Source: Micromonospora craniellae
Lineage (GTDB): Bacteria > Actinomycetota > Actinomycetes > Mycobacteriales > Micromonosporaceae
NCBI RefSeq assembly: GCF_014764405.1
Contig: NZ_CP061725.1
Coordinates: 1-64,000 of the forward strand
DNA length: 64,000 nt
Reading direction: 5' to 3'
Within the stretch, counting starts at the first letter, position 1; every line of letters starts with the position of its first letter. Position numbers and translations under genes: made by a program. Below are positions 46,697 to 55,576 of the stretch, piece after piece. The notes under the pieces were generated by a model. The model ran no database searches and was not told where the DNA came from. It saw only the letters and a list, made by a program, of their open reading frames with translations.

Positions 46697-46877
46697 CTCA
46701 ACATCACTGACATGCCTCACATCACGCTTGGGATTATTCCGTTTGGCCGGCAGTTGGCTACCGCGCCGCAGAACTCGTTCCTTCTGCTGGGCAACGATCT
46801 CGCCATCGTGGAGACGTTCATCGGGGAATACATGTTCCACGGCGACGAGGCATCCGCGTACTCGACCACGATGGATC

Positions 46878-48375
46878 GTACGTATTCAGCTTGAGGTGAG
46901 TGGGGGGCCGGTTGTCCACTCTGGTCGATCGGCTGACATGATCATGGGGTGTCGTCCGTCCCGCAGGTCCCGCTCTCGTACGAGGATCTGGTCGCGATGC
47001 TGGTTGAGCTGCGGGAACGGGTTGATCGGTTGGAAGCCGAGAACGCTGAACTGAAACGCCGGTTGGGGATGAACTCCTCGAACTCGTCGAAGCCTCCCTC
47101 GTCGGACGGTCCGGGCCGTCCGGCCCGGCAGCCGGGTAAAGGCAGTGGGCGGCGGCGGGGCAAGCAGCCGGGAGCGCCGGGATGGACCCTCGAACTGGTC
47201 GCGGATCCGGATGAGGTCATCGAGCACCGGCCACAGCGGTGTGGCCATCCGGGTTGTGGGGCTCCGCTGGGTGATGGGCGTGAGTACGGGCGGCAGCGCC
47301 GGCAGGTGATCGAGCTGCCCGAGCGGCGGTCGGTGGTCGTTGAGCACCAACTGGTCGCGGTTGAGTGCGGCGGGTGCGGGCAGGTCAGCGAGCCGGTGGC
47401 ACCCGGCGGGGTGTCCGGGCGGGTGCAGTACGGCGTCGGTGTCAAGGCCGCCGTCGTCTACGCGCGGGCCGTCCAGTTCCTGCCCTTCGCCCGGGCCGCC
47501 GCGCTGTTGGGTGATCTGCTCGGGGTGCGGGTGTCGACCGGGTTCGTGCACCAGGTGGTCGGTGAGGCGGCCCGCAGGCTCGGGCCGTTCGTGTCCCGCA
47601 CGGCCGCGTTGCTGCACGTCCAGCAGGTGCTGCACGCCGATGAGACCCCGGCAAGGGTCGACGGCGGCTTCAAGTACGTGCACGTGGCCTGCACCCCTGA
47701 GCTGACCTTGTTCCACGTCGGCGGCCGCAGCAAGGCCGACATCGACGCCGGGAAGGTCCTGCCCGGGTTCACCGGCACCCTCGTGCGTGACGGCTACGCC
47801 GCCTACCGCCACCTGGCCGACGCCGATCACGCCTGGTGCGGAGCACATCTGATCCGCGATCTGCGCGGCGTGCACGAGTCCGACCCGGCCGGCCAGCAGT
47901 GGGCCGAGGTGATGGCGCAAACCCTGCTGATGGCCAAGAAGATGACCGAGCAGGCCGTCACCGCGGGCCGGGACGCACTGTCAGCCGACGAGATCAGTCA
48001 CATCCGTGCCTGTTACGCCGGGGCCCTCGCTTACGGCCGCCAGCAGAACCCGCCCGATCGTGACGGCAAGCCGTCACGAGCCGGCACGCTGGTCGAACGC
48101 TTCACCGCCCACCGCGACATGATCCTACGGTTCACCGTCGATCTGGCCGTGCCCTTCACCAACAACCAGGCCGAACGCGATCTCCGCCCGGTCAAACTCC
48201 AACAGAAGATCTCCGCGACCTGGCGCACCCTGCAAGGCCTGGCCGACTTCGCCACCCTACGGTCCTACCTGTCCACCGCCACCAAACACGGCAAAGACGC
48301 CCTCGACGTGCTCGAACAACTCTTCACCACCGGACCATGGCTACCGGAACCGGCAATATCAAGCTGAATACGTAC
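46878..48375 (+). mobile_element. IS66-family element, copy D
   Basis: 1,498 bp with target duplication GATGGATC (46870-46877 and 48376-48383). It lies 181 bp from copy C in the same orientation, so the pair plus the gene fragment between them has the form of a small composite transposon. Confidence 0.95.
46949..48367 (+). CDS. IS66-family transposase (copy D)
   Basis: Intact 472 residues, same protein as copies A to C. Confidence 0.94.
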   Translation: MSSVPQVPLSYEDLVAMLVELRERVDRLEAENAELKRRLGMNSSNSSKPPSSDGPGRPARQPGKGSGRRRGKQPGAPGWTLELVADPDEVIEHRPQRCGHPGCGAPLGDGREYGRQRRQVIELPERRSVVVEHQLVAVECGGCGQVSEPVAPGGVSGRVQYGVGVKAAVVYARAVQFLPFARAAALLGDLLGVRVSTGFVHQVVGEAARRLGPFVSRTAALLHVQQVLHADETPARVDGGFKYVHVACTPELTLFHVGGRSKADIDAGKVLPGFTGTLVRDGYAAYRHLADADHAWCGAHLIRDLRGVHESDPAGQQWAEVMAQTLLMAKKMTEQAVTAGRDALSADEISHIRACYAGALAYGRQQNPPDRDGKPSRAGTLVERFTAHRDMILRFTVDLAVPFTNNQAERDLRPVKLQQKISATWRTLQGLADFATLRSYLSTATKHGKDALDVLEQLFTTGPWLPEPAISS

Positions 48376-48466
48376 GATGGATCGCCTTCAGGCGGACGCC
48401 GTGTACGACCATGAAGCTCGCGACGTCATCCGCCGCGCTTTGACGGACCTCCGCCAAATTCTGTAA

Positions 48467-48785
48467 CCGAGCCATCTGGTTTATCGGGTACAACGGCGAT
48501 CTTTAGTACGCCGCCTCGCCGAAAAACTGACACCCGCCTGACGCAACATATCCGTCTGGCGAGGGAGGTACCAGAACCGTGCGCCTTGTGGGGCCCGGGC
48601 ACCGACGCTGACCCTACAAGCCGAGCACTGCCCCCAGCCAACCAGCGACGAGGGCTGGCCCGATAGTCGTCGGACCGTCGCAGTCGTCCCACGACTGTGA
48701 GGACGGCTTGAACGAGGAGGCGGTCGCCGCCACCTACAAGCTCAGCCAGCCGACGTTGAATGTGCTGGGGGCCTCGAACACAGCG
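48467..48785. other. Stretch with no confident gene
   Basis: No frame here shows a domain. On the minus strand near 48740-48860 a short frame reads AAMMLAIALALPGQLGLGDA, which looks like part of a membrane protein and may be a remnant joined to the ISAs1 fragment. Confidence 0.35.
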
Positions 48786-49024
48786 TCACCGAGGCCAAGC
48801 TGCCCAGGCAGGGCCAGGGCGATCGCGAGCATCATTGCCGCCACGTTGGCCCCGACGGCACACGCTCGTACCCAGTGGCCCAGCGCCCTCGATGGCATGA
48901 GCCGAGACGACGAAGCAGAAGCCGGACGATGCCCACAGCATCCCGGCGAGGCGATGGGGTAGGCGTCGGGATCGTACGTCGATCAGCGCCAGGCCGACCC
49001 CCGACGACCGCGACGATCCAAAAG

Positions 49025-49777
49025 GCCAGCAGGCGATGTAGTGAACGTTCTTGGTCTCGACCAGCCAGGAGACGTTCGCTTTGACCGAGTGCAGGGCGTC
49101 GAAGGTGACAACCGTGCCGGCCAGGTCCAGCGGGGCCAGCAGCGGCTGGAAGTGGGTGGTCTCGTTCGTCTTCGCGCCGACCTCCACTGGGGCGAGGGTC
49201 ACGACGGCGCCGTGCGTGACCGCGGAGAGCAGATGCCGGCGGGCCGTGGTGAGACGGGCTGATCCCTTGAGTGCTTTGCCGTCGACAGCGATCGCCCGCC
49301 GTTGGCGGGGTGCGGACATCGACGGCGTCTGAGCAGGTTCGGTAGCGGCGCGATGCCGGTGGGCCAGGTAAGCGCCGACCGCCCGGTCCACGGCGTCACC
49401 GTCAACAGCCCCCAGCACACGGCCGATCGTGGCCGACGACGGAGCACGTCGCCACCGGAGCCGATGAACGCGGATCCCGATCACTGTCAACAGCGCGGTC
49501 GAGGCCCGCTGACCCCACTCGGCGAGTTCGTCGATCTCCTCGCACCCGAGACAGCCGCGCAGGCACACACCAGCAGGACCGCAGTCAGCGAGTGCCACCG
49601 GCCCCACCGCGAACGCGGACCCGGCGCCAGGTCGAGATAGGGGCGCAGGTCAGCGATCCCCTGTCTGTCAGGGTGAGTTGGGCCCAGCGGACCCAGTTTC
49701 ACCAGCACCGCAGGAACAGGAGAAGATGCAACGGCAGGCACGAGCCACCTCATGATCATCGGGCTTAGACACCACAA
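49025..49777 (-). pseudogene. ISAs1-family transposase remnant
   Basis: The upstream frame (49487-49777) holds the N-terminal region (GIADLRPYLDLAPGPRSRWG). A shift near 49540 leads into the frame at 49025-49550, which carries STALLTVIGIRVHRLRWRRA, the first Asp in AIAVDGKALKGSARLTT and VVTFDALHSVKANVSWLVE with the second. The C-terminal third with the final Glu is absent: similarity ends at NVHYIA near 49025. The element is dead. Confidence 0.8.
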
Positions 49778-49800
49778 TGATCACGAAGCTCGTGCCTGCC
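49733..49800. repeat. Inverted repeat at the ISAs1 5' end
   Basis: GGCAGGCACGAGC at 49733-49745 is repeated in reverse complement at 49788-49800, and a further TGATCAT/ATGATCA pair lies inside. The hairpin covers the start of the transposase frame. It may be a subterminal repeat that binds the transposase or folds in the mRNA. Confidence 0.65.
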
Positions 49801-49855
49801 CTGCCATACACCCCCGGAACCTGTCAAGTCAACTGAGACAATTTCTTGATTTTGT

Positions 49856-50872
49856 TTAGCTTTGTGCTGGTGGAAGAGGGGCTCCGGCCGAGGTCACGGC
49901 CTGTTCCGGGTGGCTGTTGTCGGGTTTGTTGATCCATGCCCGGTCCGGTAGCCGGGGTGGTTGGGGACGGCGGCGTCCGAACCGTTCGGGATGTGCGGCC
50001 CAGGCGGCGTCGAGGGTGCGTTGCCGCTGTTCACGGATCTGTCCGGCGGTGCCGTGGTGGACCGATGCCGGGGTGTGCAGGCCGATCCCGGAGTGCCGGT
50101 GTTCGTGGTTGTAGTAGCTGTAGAACGCTTCGCAGTGCTGTCGGGCGTGCTGGATCGATCCGAACCGCTCTGGGAACGTGGGGTCGTACTTGAGTGTCTT
50201 GAAGCTGGCCTCGATGTACGGGTTGTCGTTGGAGGTCTTGGGCCGGCTGTGGCTGCGGCCGATTTTGAGATCGGTCAGCAGCTGGGTGACGGTCTTGCTG
50301 GTCATCGCGGCGCCGCGGTCGGCGTGCACGGTCAGCTGATCGGGGTTCACGCGTTCGCGGGCGGCGGCGTCGGCGATCAGCGCTTCGGCGAGTTGGCCGT
50401 CCTCGTGGGCGGCGACCATGTGCCCGACGACGTAGCGGGACCAGATGTCGATCACCGTGTAAAGGTGGAACCAGACGCCCTTGACCGGGCCGCGCAGCTT
50501 CGTGATGTCCCACGACCACACCTGATTCGCGGCGTCGGCGACCAGTTCGGGTTTGGTCCGGGCCGGATGGGTGGCCTGGCTGCGGCGTTCGCCGGTCTGC
50601 CCGGCGGCCCGCAGAATCCGGTACATCGTGGACTCCGAGCACCACCAGCGGCCCTCGTCGAGTTCGCGGGCCCACACCTGCGCCGGGGCCAGATCCACGT
50701 ATGGCGGGCTGTTGAGCAGGTCCAGGACCTGCCGGCGTTCAGGCTCGGTCAGCGCGGACGGCGGCGGCTTACGCGGCGCCCGTGGCCGGGAGACCAGCGG
50801 CGGGGCACTACGGCGATACAGCGTCGCCCTCGACAGGCCGGTCAGCCGGCACGCGGGCGCGATGCCCCACAA
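49856..50872 (-). CDS. IS3-family transposase OrfB (element P)
   Basis: 338 residues with a short N-terminal helical region (GIAPACRLTGLSRATLYRR) and the integrase core: WSWDITKLRGPVKGVWFH, then TVHADRGAAMTSKTVTQLL and SNDNPYIEASFKTLKYDP, which supply the D, D and E. It follows OrfA by 5 bp in another phase, and a fusion by frameshifting is likely. Confidence 0.9.
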   Translation of the reverse strand: MWGIAPACRLTGLSRATLYRRSAPPLVSRPRAPRKPPPSALTEPERRQVLDLLNSPPYVDLAPAQVWARELDEGRWWCSESTMYRILRAAGQTGERRSQATHPARTKPELVADAANQVWSWDITKLRGPVKGVWFHLYTVIDIWSRYVVGHMVAAHEDGQLAEALIADAAARERVNPDQLTVHADRGAAMTSKTVTQLLTDLKIGRSHSRPKTSNDNPYIEASFKTLKYDPTFPERFGSIQHARQHCEAFYSYYNHEHRHSGIGLHTPASVHHGTAGQIREQRQRTLDAAWAAHPERFGRRRPQPPRLPDRAWINKPDNSHPEQAVTSAGAPLPPAQS

Positions 50873-50877
50873 CGGCG

Positions 50878-51309
50878 TCAGCGCCGCCTGCGCCTCGGCG
50901 AGGACGAGTTCGGCATCGCCACGGCATCCGCGCTCTCGGAGAGCAGTTCCAAGAGCGCGTGAGCTTTTCCCATGATCGACAACGCGGTCTGGGTCTTGTT
51001 CAACTCGGCCTGCAGGCGGGCGTTCTCCCGCTGAAGACGGGAAAGTTCAGCGTTCTCGGCCTTCTTCGCCGCCCGCGCAGCCGATTGCCGCCGGTCCGTC
51101 AGGCCGGCCGCGGCTCCGGCATCCCGCGCCTTGCGCCAGTCGAGAAGGTGTGAACCGTACAGCCGTTCCCGGCGCAGAATCGCCCCGCGAGCCGCCGCAT
51201 CCGGCGCCGACTCGTACTCGTCCAGAATCCTCGCCTTGAACTCCGCGGTGAATGTCCGCCGCTGGGGCCGGGCGTCCGGATCCAGACTCTCATGGGGCCT
51301 CGACGTCAT
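50878..51309 (-). CDS. IS3-family OrfA (element P)
   Basis: 143 residues: an N-terminal helix-turn-helix (RRTFTAEFKARILDEYESAP, then RRERLYGSHLLDWRKAR) and a leucine-zipper coiled coil (LSRLQRENARLQAELNKTQ). It binds the IS ends and provides the N-terminal part of the OrfAB transposase. Confidence 0.88.
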   Translation of the reverse strand: MTSRPHESLDPDARPQRRTFTAEFKARILDEYESAPDAAARGAILRRERLYGSHLLDWRKARDAGAAAGLTDRRQSAARAAKKAENAELSRLQRENARLQAELNKTQTALSIMGKAHALLELLSESADAVAMPNSSSPRRRRR

Positions 51310-51399
51310 GCTGATGTGCTCTCCTCAGGGCCGTCCAGGAAGAGTATCCCCTGGTAGACGGGCTGTCTCACATCAGCGTGACAGGGAGGGGGTGGCGGG

Positions 51400-52503
51400 T
51401 TACGGAGTCCAGACCACGTGCGGGTTGACGCGTCCGGTCCAGTCGAAGACGGCCATGTTGTCCCAACCGTTGCCGGTGCCGTTGATGTCTTCCGGAGCCC
51501 AGCCGTTGCCCCGGATCGCGTACCAGGTCGGCTCCCAGTAGAAGACGCCCACGCCGCCGGCGTTGCGCACGGTGTTCTGGACCCAGCTGAACTGTTGTGC
51601 CTGTCCGGCCCAGGTGGCCGGGATGTTGTCGCACAGCACGGTGCCGGGGATCGAGTTCCGCTCGTGGTCGGCGTCGGCGGCGGTGAACTGGTACGCGGTC
51701 TCGGCGAGCACCACCGGCTTGCCGTAGCGGGATTTCACGTCGGCGATCACGTTGTACAGGTTCGCGAGCGAGCCGTGCCACATGCAGTAGTAGGACAGGG
51801 CGGTGACGTCCCAGGTCACGCCCTGTGCCCTGATCCCGTCGTAGAACCAGCGGGCGTTGGCGTTGCTGTCGGCGTTGGCGGTGTGGATCCACACCTGGGT
51901 GCCGCTGTTGCATGCCTTGGTGGCGTTGTAGCCCTGCTTGAGCAGACTCGCCAGCGGAGCGAAGTTGTTGTTGACGACCCGTCCGGTCGGCCACAGCATG
52001 CCCACGTTGATCTCGTTGCCGATCTGCACCGCGTCCGGGGTGGTGCCCTGTGCCTTGAGTGCGCTGCACACGTCGTGGGTGTAGGTGTAGACGTCGGTCT
52101 GCAGCTGGCTCAGTGAGTGGTTGGCCCAGGCCGCGGGCGGGTACTGCTTGCCCGGGTCGGCCCAGGTGTCCGAGTAGTGGAAGTCGATCAGGAGCTTGAA
52201 CCCCTTCGCCTTGATCGTTCTGGCCTGCTGGAGCACCTTCGCCTTGTTGTTGTAGCCGCTCACCGGGTTGTTCCAGATGCGCAGCCGCAGGTAGTTGACG
52301 CCCTTGGCGGCGAGGATGTCGTAGGGGTCGGCCTGCGTGCCGGAGGCGTTGTAGTAGCGCGCGCCGAGGTCCAGGCTGCGTTGCAGCGACGAGACGTCGG
52401 CGCCGCGCATGGTGAGGGTGTTGGCCGCCTGCGCGGGGGCGGTCAGGGCCAGCGGGGCCGCGAGGACGACCACCGCCAGGAAGGCCCGGAGGGACGGTTT
52501 CAT
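51400..52503 (-). CDS. Secreted arabinogalactan endo-beta-1,4-galactanase (GH53)
   Basis: 367 residues. A signal peptide (LRAFLAVVVLAAPLALTAPA) ends at AQA. The mature protein is a GH53 domain of about the normal length: RGADVSSLQRSLDLGARYYN, LRLRIWNNP, LLIDFHYSDTWADPGKQ, the acid/base Glu in VQIGNEINVGMLWPTG and the nucleophile Glu in KPVVLAETAYQF. It would cleave beta-1,4-galactan outside the cell into galacto-oligosaccharides. It lies downstream of the LacI gene with 134 bp between, and probably belongs to the same regulon. An ATG with GGAGCGCC just upstream fits the start. Confidence 0.93.
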   Translation of the reverse strand: MKPSLRAFLAVVVLAAPLALTAPAQAANTLTMRGADVSSLQRSLDLGARYYNASGTQADPYDILAAKGVNYLRLRIWNNPVSGYNNKAKVLQQARTIKAKGFKLLIDFHYSDTWADPGKQYPPAAWANHSLSQLQTDVYTYTHDVCSALKAQGTTPDAVQIGNEINVGMLWPTGRVVNNNFAPLASLLKQGYNATKACNSGTQVWIHTANADSNANARWFYDGIRAQGVTWDVTALSYYCMWHGSLANLYNVIADVKSRYGKPVVLAETAYQFTAADADHERNSIPGTVLCDNIPATWAGQAQQFSWVQNTVRNAGGVGVFYWEPTWYAIRGNGWAPEDINGTGNGWDNMAVFDWTGRVNPHVVWTP

Positions 52504-52530
52504 GGCGCTCCTTCACGTGGAGGATGCGTT

Positions 52531-52570
52531 GCCCGCCCGGGAGCGGGCGCGTCCGGCGGGCTGCCGGACG
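52531..52570. terminator. Two hairpins between lacI-type gene and GH53 gene
   Basis: GCCCGC-(6)-GCGGGC at 52531-52548, then CGTCCGGC-(5)-GCCGGACG at 52550-52570. Strong GC stems without a T-run on the minus strand. They could end the operon transcript or form a leader in front of the galactanase gene. Confidence 0.45.
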
Positions 52571-52637
52571 GTTCGGGGACCAGGTGAGGTGGTGGTGGGT
52601 GCGCCGACCGACGGTGGTCCGGGCGGGCGCGGGTGTC

Positions 52638-53702
52638 TCAGGCCGGAGCGGATGAGGAGGCGCGGACGACCAGGCTTGTCGGCACGGTGACGGAGATCGG
52701 GGTGCGTCCGGCGATCACGTCGGTGAGCAGCCGGGTCATTTCTTCGCTGATGCGGTCGAGGGGCTGGCGGACCGTGGTGAGGGGTGGGTCGAGTGTGGCG
52801 GCCAGGCCCGAGTCGTCGAAGCCGACCACCCGTACGTCGCCGGGCACGTCGCGGCCGGCCTCGCGGAGCACCGGCAGGGTGGCGGCGGCCATCATGTCGG
52901 AGGCGGCGAAGACCGCGTCCAGGTCGGGGGTCTGCTGCAGCAGTGTCCGCATGGCCGCTGCGCCGCTCTCCCTGCTCCAGTCGCCGTGCTGGATGCGGGT
53001 CGGCTCGACGGTGAGGCCGTGTGCGGTCAGCGCGTCGGTGTAGCCCTGCAGGCGGTCGACCCCGCCGGAGGTGTCCTGCGGGCCGGTGATCGTGGCGATC
53101 CGTCGGCAGCCGGCCGCGACGAGGTGTTCCACCGCTGACCGGGCACCAGAGCGGTCGTCGGCCGCTACCGAGCTGATCACCTGTTCGTAGCCGAGTACCC
53201 GGCCACACGCCACGATCGGCACCTCGGCCCGTACGAGGTTGTTCAGGAGTGGGTCGCCGGAGTGCGGTGAGACCAGCAGGACTCCGTCAACGTGACCGCC
53301 GGAGAGGTAGGCCACCGTGCGGGTGCGTTCCTCCGGGGTCGAGGCGATCATCAGCAGCAGCGTCATCTGTCGGTCGGAGACAGCCTGGGCCACCCCGCGC
53401 AGCAGGACCGAGAAGTTGGGGTCTTCGAAGAGCAGGTGCTGTGGCTCGGTGAGCAGGAAGGCGATCGAGCCGGAGCGGCCGGTGGCCAGGGAGCGGGCGT
53501 GCGGGTTGGCGGTGTAGCCGGTGCGGGCGATGGCTTCCCGGACGGCCCGGACCGCTTCTGGGCTGACCCATTCCCGGCCGTTGAGGACGCGGGAGACGGT
53601 CGCGTAAGAGACCCCGGCCTCGCGCGCCACGTCGCGGATGGTGGGCCGCTTGCGCCCCGTTGCGGGCGAGGTCGGCACGGTGGGGATCATAGTCTCTGTC
53701 AT
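52638..53702 (-). CDS. LacI-family transcriptional regulator of the galactan locus
   Basis: 354 residues from the ATG at 53702. The DNA-binding domain is classical: TIRDVAREAGVSYATVSRVL then RTGYTANPHARSLATGR (hinge). The periplasmic-binding-protein-like sensor domain follows (GSIAFLLTEPQHLLFEDPNF, then VRVVGFDDSGLAATLDPPLT). It starts 8 bp after the permease stop, so it is part of the operon and controls its own synthesis. The likely operators are the two palindromes at 56962 and 57051. The inducer is probably a galacto-oligosaccharide or galactose, by inference. Confidence 0.92.
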   Translation of the reverse strand: MTETMIPTVPTSPATGRKRPTIRDVAREAGVSYATVSRVLNGREWVSPEAVRAVREAIARTGYTANPHARSLATGRSGSIAFLLTEPQHLLFEDPNFSVLLRGVAQAVSDRQMTLLLMIASTPEERTRTVAYLSGGHVDGVLLVSPHSGDPLLNNLVRAEVPIVACGRVLGYEQVISSVAADDRSGARSAVEHLVAAGCRRIATITGPQDTSGGVDRLQGYTDALTAHGLTVEPTRIQHGDWSRESGAAAMRTLLQQTPDLDAVFAASDMMAAATLPVLREAGRDVPGDVRVVGFDDSGLAATLDPPLTTVRQPLDRISEEMTRLLTDVIAGRTPISVTVPTSLVVRASSSAPA

Positions 53703-53709
53703 CTGGTCG

Positions 53710-54552
53710 TCACTCCTTGACCGCGCCGGCGCCCAGGTCGACCCGCCAGTAGCGCTGCAGGGCGAGGAAGAGGGCAACGAGCGGGACGATCGACAGCAGC
53801 GCCCCGGTGACCACCGAGGTGTACATGGCGGGTTGGGACGCGCCCTGGTTGAGGAGTCCGTTCAGGCCGACGGTGACCGGGTAGAGACGGTCGTCGCCGA
53901 GCATGATGAAGGGCAGCATGAAGTTGTTCCAGATCGCGACGAACTGGAACAGGAAGACGGTCACCAAGCCGGCGCGCATCATCGGCAGGGCGACCCGGCC
54001 GAAGGCGCCCCAGTCGCTGGCACCGTCGATGCGGGCGGCCTCGATCACGTCGGTCGGTACGGCCGCCGCCGCGAAGATCCGGCAGAGATAGATCCCGTAC
54101 GGGCTGATGATGCTCGGTAGCAGCACCGACCAGTAGGTGTTGGTGAGTCCGACCTTGGCCAGCAGGAGGTACTGCGGGATGGCCAGGATGACTCCGGGGA
54201 CGAGTACGCCGGCCAGGATGATGTTGAACACGAGGGACTTGCCGGGGAAGGCGTACTTCGCGAGGGCGAAACCGGCCATCGCGGAGACCAGTGTGGAGGC
54301 CGCGCCACCGACCCCGGCGTACAGGGCGGTGTTGGCCATCCAGCGCCAGTAGAGGCCGCCACGGTATTCGCTGAGCGTGACGATGTTGTCGAGCAGGTGG
54401 GTGCTGGGTGCGAGGGTGAAGGTGGCGAAGAGTTCCTCGGCGCTCTTGGTCGAGGCGATGAGCACCCAGGCGACGGGGAACAGGCAGTACAGCGCGCCGA
54501 GCAGCAGCAGGGCGGTGGCGGCGGGGCTGATCCGGCCGCGGCTCGCGATCAT
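53710..54552 (-). CDS. Carbohydrate ABC transporter permease (MalG type)
   Basis: 280 residues, six hydrophobic helices, with the EAA loop EAARIDGASDWGAFGRVALP that contacts the ATPase. The C-terminus ends LQRYWRVDLGAGAVKE, the family's usual form. The ATG overlaps the stop of the upstream permease gene (ATGA), indicating coupled translation. No ATPase gene is in the cluster. As in many actinomycetes, a shared MsiK-type ATPase probably energises it. Confidence 0.92.
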   Translation of the reverse strand: MIASRGRISPAATALLLLGALYCLFPVAWVLIASTKSAEELFATFTLAPSTHLLDNIVTLSEYRGGLYWRWMANTALYAGVGGAASTLVSAMAGFALAKYAFPGKSLVFNIILAGVLVPGVILAIPQYLLLAKVGLTNTYWSVLLPSIISPYGIYLCRIFAAAAVPTDVIEAARIDGASDWGAFGRVALPMMRAGLVTVFLFQFVAIWNNFMLPFIMLGDDRLYPVTVGLNGLLNQGASQPAMYTSVVTGALLSIVPLVALFLALQRYWRVDLGAGAVKE

Positions 54553-55496
54553 GTCCGGTCCTCCTGGTGGAAGGCGCGCGAGCCGACGAGTTTGAGGAGG
54601 CCGAAGGAGACGAGGAAGGTCGCCAGCGCGATGACCACCGAGGTGGCCGCCGCCGAGTAGACGTCGTTGCGGGTGAAGGCGTCGCGGTACACCTTCATCA
54701 GCGGTGTCCAGGTGGTGGAGATGGTGTTGCTCAATGGGCGTAGCGTCATCGGTTCGGCGAAGACCTGCACCGTGGCGATGATCGAGAAGACGGAGGTCAT
54801 GATCAGTGCCGGGGTCACGATTGGGATCTTGATCCGCCAGGCGATCTGCACGTCCGAGGCCCCGTCGAGTCGGGCTGCTTCGTAGAGGTCGCGGGGGACG
54901 GCCCGGAGCGCCGTGTAGAGCACGATCATGTTGAAGCCGGTGCCGCCCCAGATCGCGATGTTGGCCACCGCCCAGAGCACCCCGGAGCCGGCGAGCACGT
55001 CAGGCGGGGTGATGCCGAGGGCGTGGAGCAGGTCGGCGAAGGGGCTTACCCGGGGTAGGTAGAGAAAGCCCCAGAGCAGCGAGGCGACCACCGCCGGCAC
55101 CGCGTACGGCAGGAAGATCGCGGTGCGGGCGAAGGTGCCCACGCGGGTCCGGCCGGCGTCCAACAGCAGCGCCATGAGCAGGGCCAGTCCGAGCATGGTC
55201 GGGACAACGATGAGCCCGTACGCCCCGACCCGGTAGACGCTGGGCAGGAAGTCGGGGTCGGTGAGTGACCGGGTGTAGTTCTCCAGGCCGGCCCAGACCT
55301 CGGTGCGTGAGCCGGCGCCCAGGCCGAGCCCGGTGACCTGGGTGCGGCGCAGGCTGAGGTACGTGGTGTAGGCGATCGGTGCGGCGAGGAACGCGGCGAA
55401 CAGGAGCAGGGCCGGCGCGAGGAACGAGTACGGTACGCCGGCGCTGCGTCGGGTTGCCGTGCGGGGCGTGCGGGTGGTGGTGGGGAACGCCGTCAC
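54549..55496 (-). CDS. Carbohydrate ABC transporter permease (MalF type)
   Basis: About 315 residues, starting at the GTG at 55496, which has GGAAGG 8 bp upstream; the open frame extends much further upstream but that part is a shadow of the binding-protein gene. Helices are clear (SFLAPALLLFAAFLAAPIAY) and the EAA loop reads YEAARLDGASDVQIAWRIKI. It pairs with the following MalG-type protein to form the membrane channel. Confidence 0.92.
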   Translation of the reverse strand: MTAFPTTTRTPRTATRRSAGVPYSFLAPALLLFAAFLAAPIAYTTYLSLRRTQVTGLGLGAGSRTEVWAGLENYTRSLTDPDFLPSVYRVGAYGLIVVPTMLGLALLMALLLDAGRTRVGTFARTAIFLPYAVPAVVASLLWGFLYLPRVSPFADLLHALGITPPDVLAGSGVLWAVANIAIWGGTGFNMIVLYTALRAVPRDLYEAARLDGASDVQIAWRIKIPIVTPALIMTSVFSIIATVQVFAEPMTLRPLSNTISTTWTPLMKVYRDAFTRNDVYSAAATSVVIALATFLVSFGLLKLVGSRAFHQEDRT

Positions 55497-55576
55497 GGCC
55501 GTCACCTTCCGTCGGTGCTGTGGTCGGCCCCGGCCGTGACGCGGAGGGTTGCCTGCGTGGTGGCCGGGCGGCGGGG

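Larger units (their letters stand above)
44962..48466 (+). pseudogene. DUF5753 (Scr1-type) regulator split by two IS66 copies
   Basis: Three pieces join perfectly in one frame. 44962-45198 encodes IPGLLQTPPYARSRIEEGVR to AQLNRLLN; 46697-46877 encodes ITDMPHITLGIIPFG to EYMFHGDEASAYSTTMD; 48376-48466 encodes RLQADAVYDHEARDVIRRAL and a stop. The segment LLQTPxYAR and the EASLRLLL and IVETFIGE motifs are typical of DUF5753, the ligand-type domain of actinomycete helix-turn-helix regulators that act with DUF397 proteins. The helix-turn-helix N-terminus is missing, removed where IS66 element G now sits. No DUF397 gene was found downstream. Confidence 0.88.
49834..51370 (-). mobile_element. IS3-family element P
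   Basis: Ends TGAGACA on both sides, as inverted repeats of low overall identity, bounding two overlapping-type genes of an IS3 element. No clear 3-bp duplication (AAC and CAT). Confidence 0.75.
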
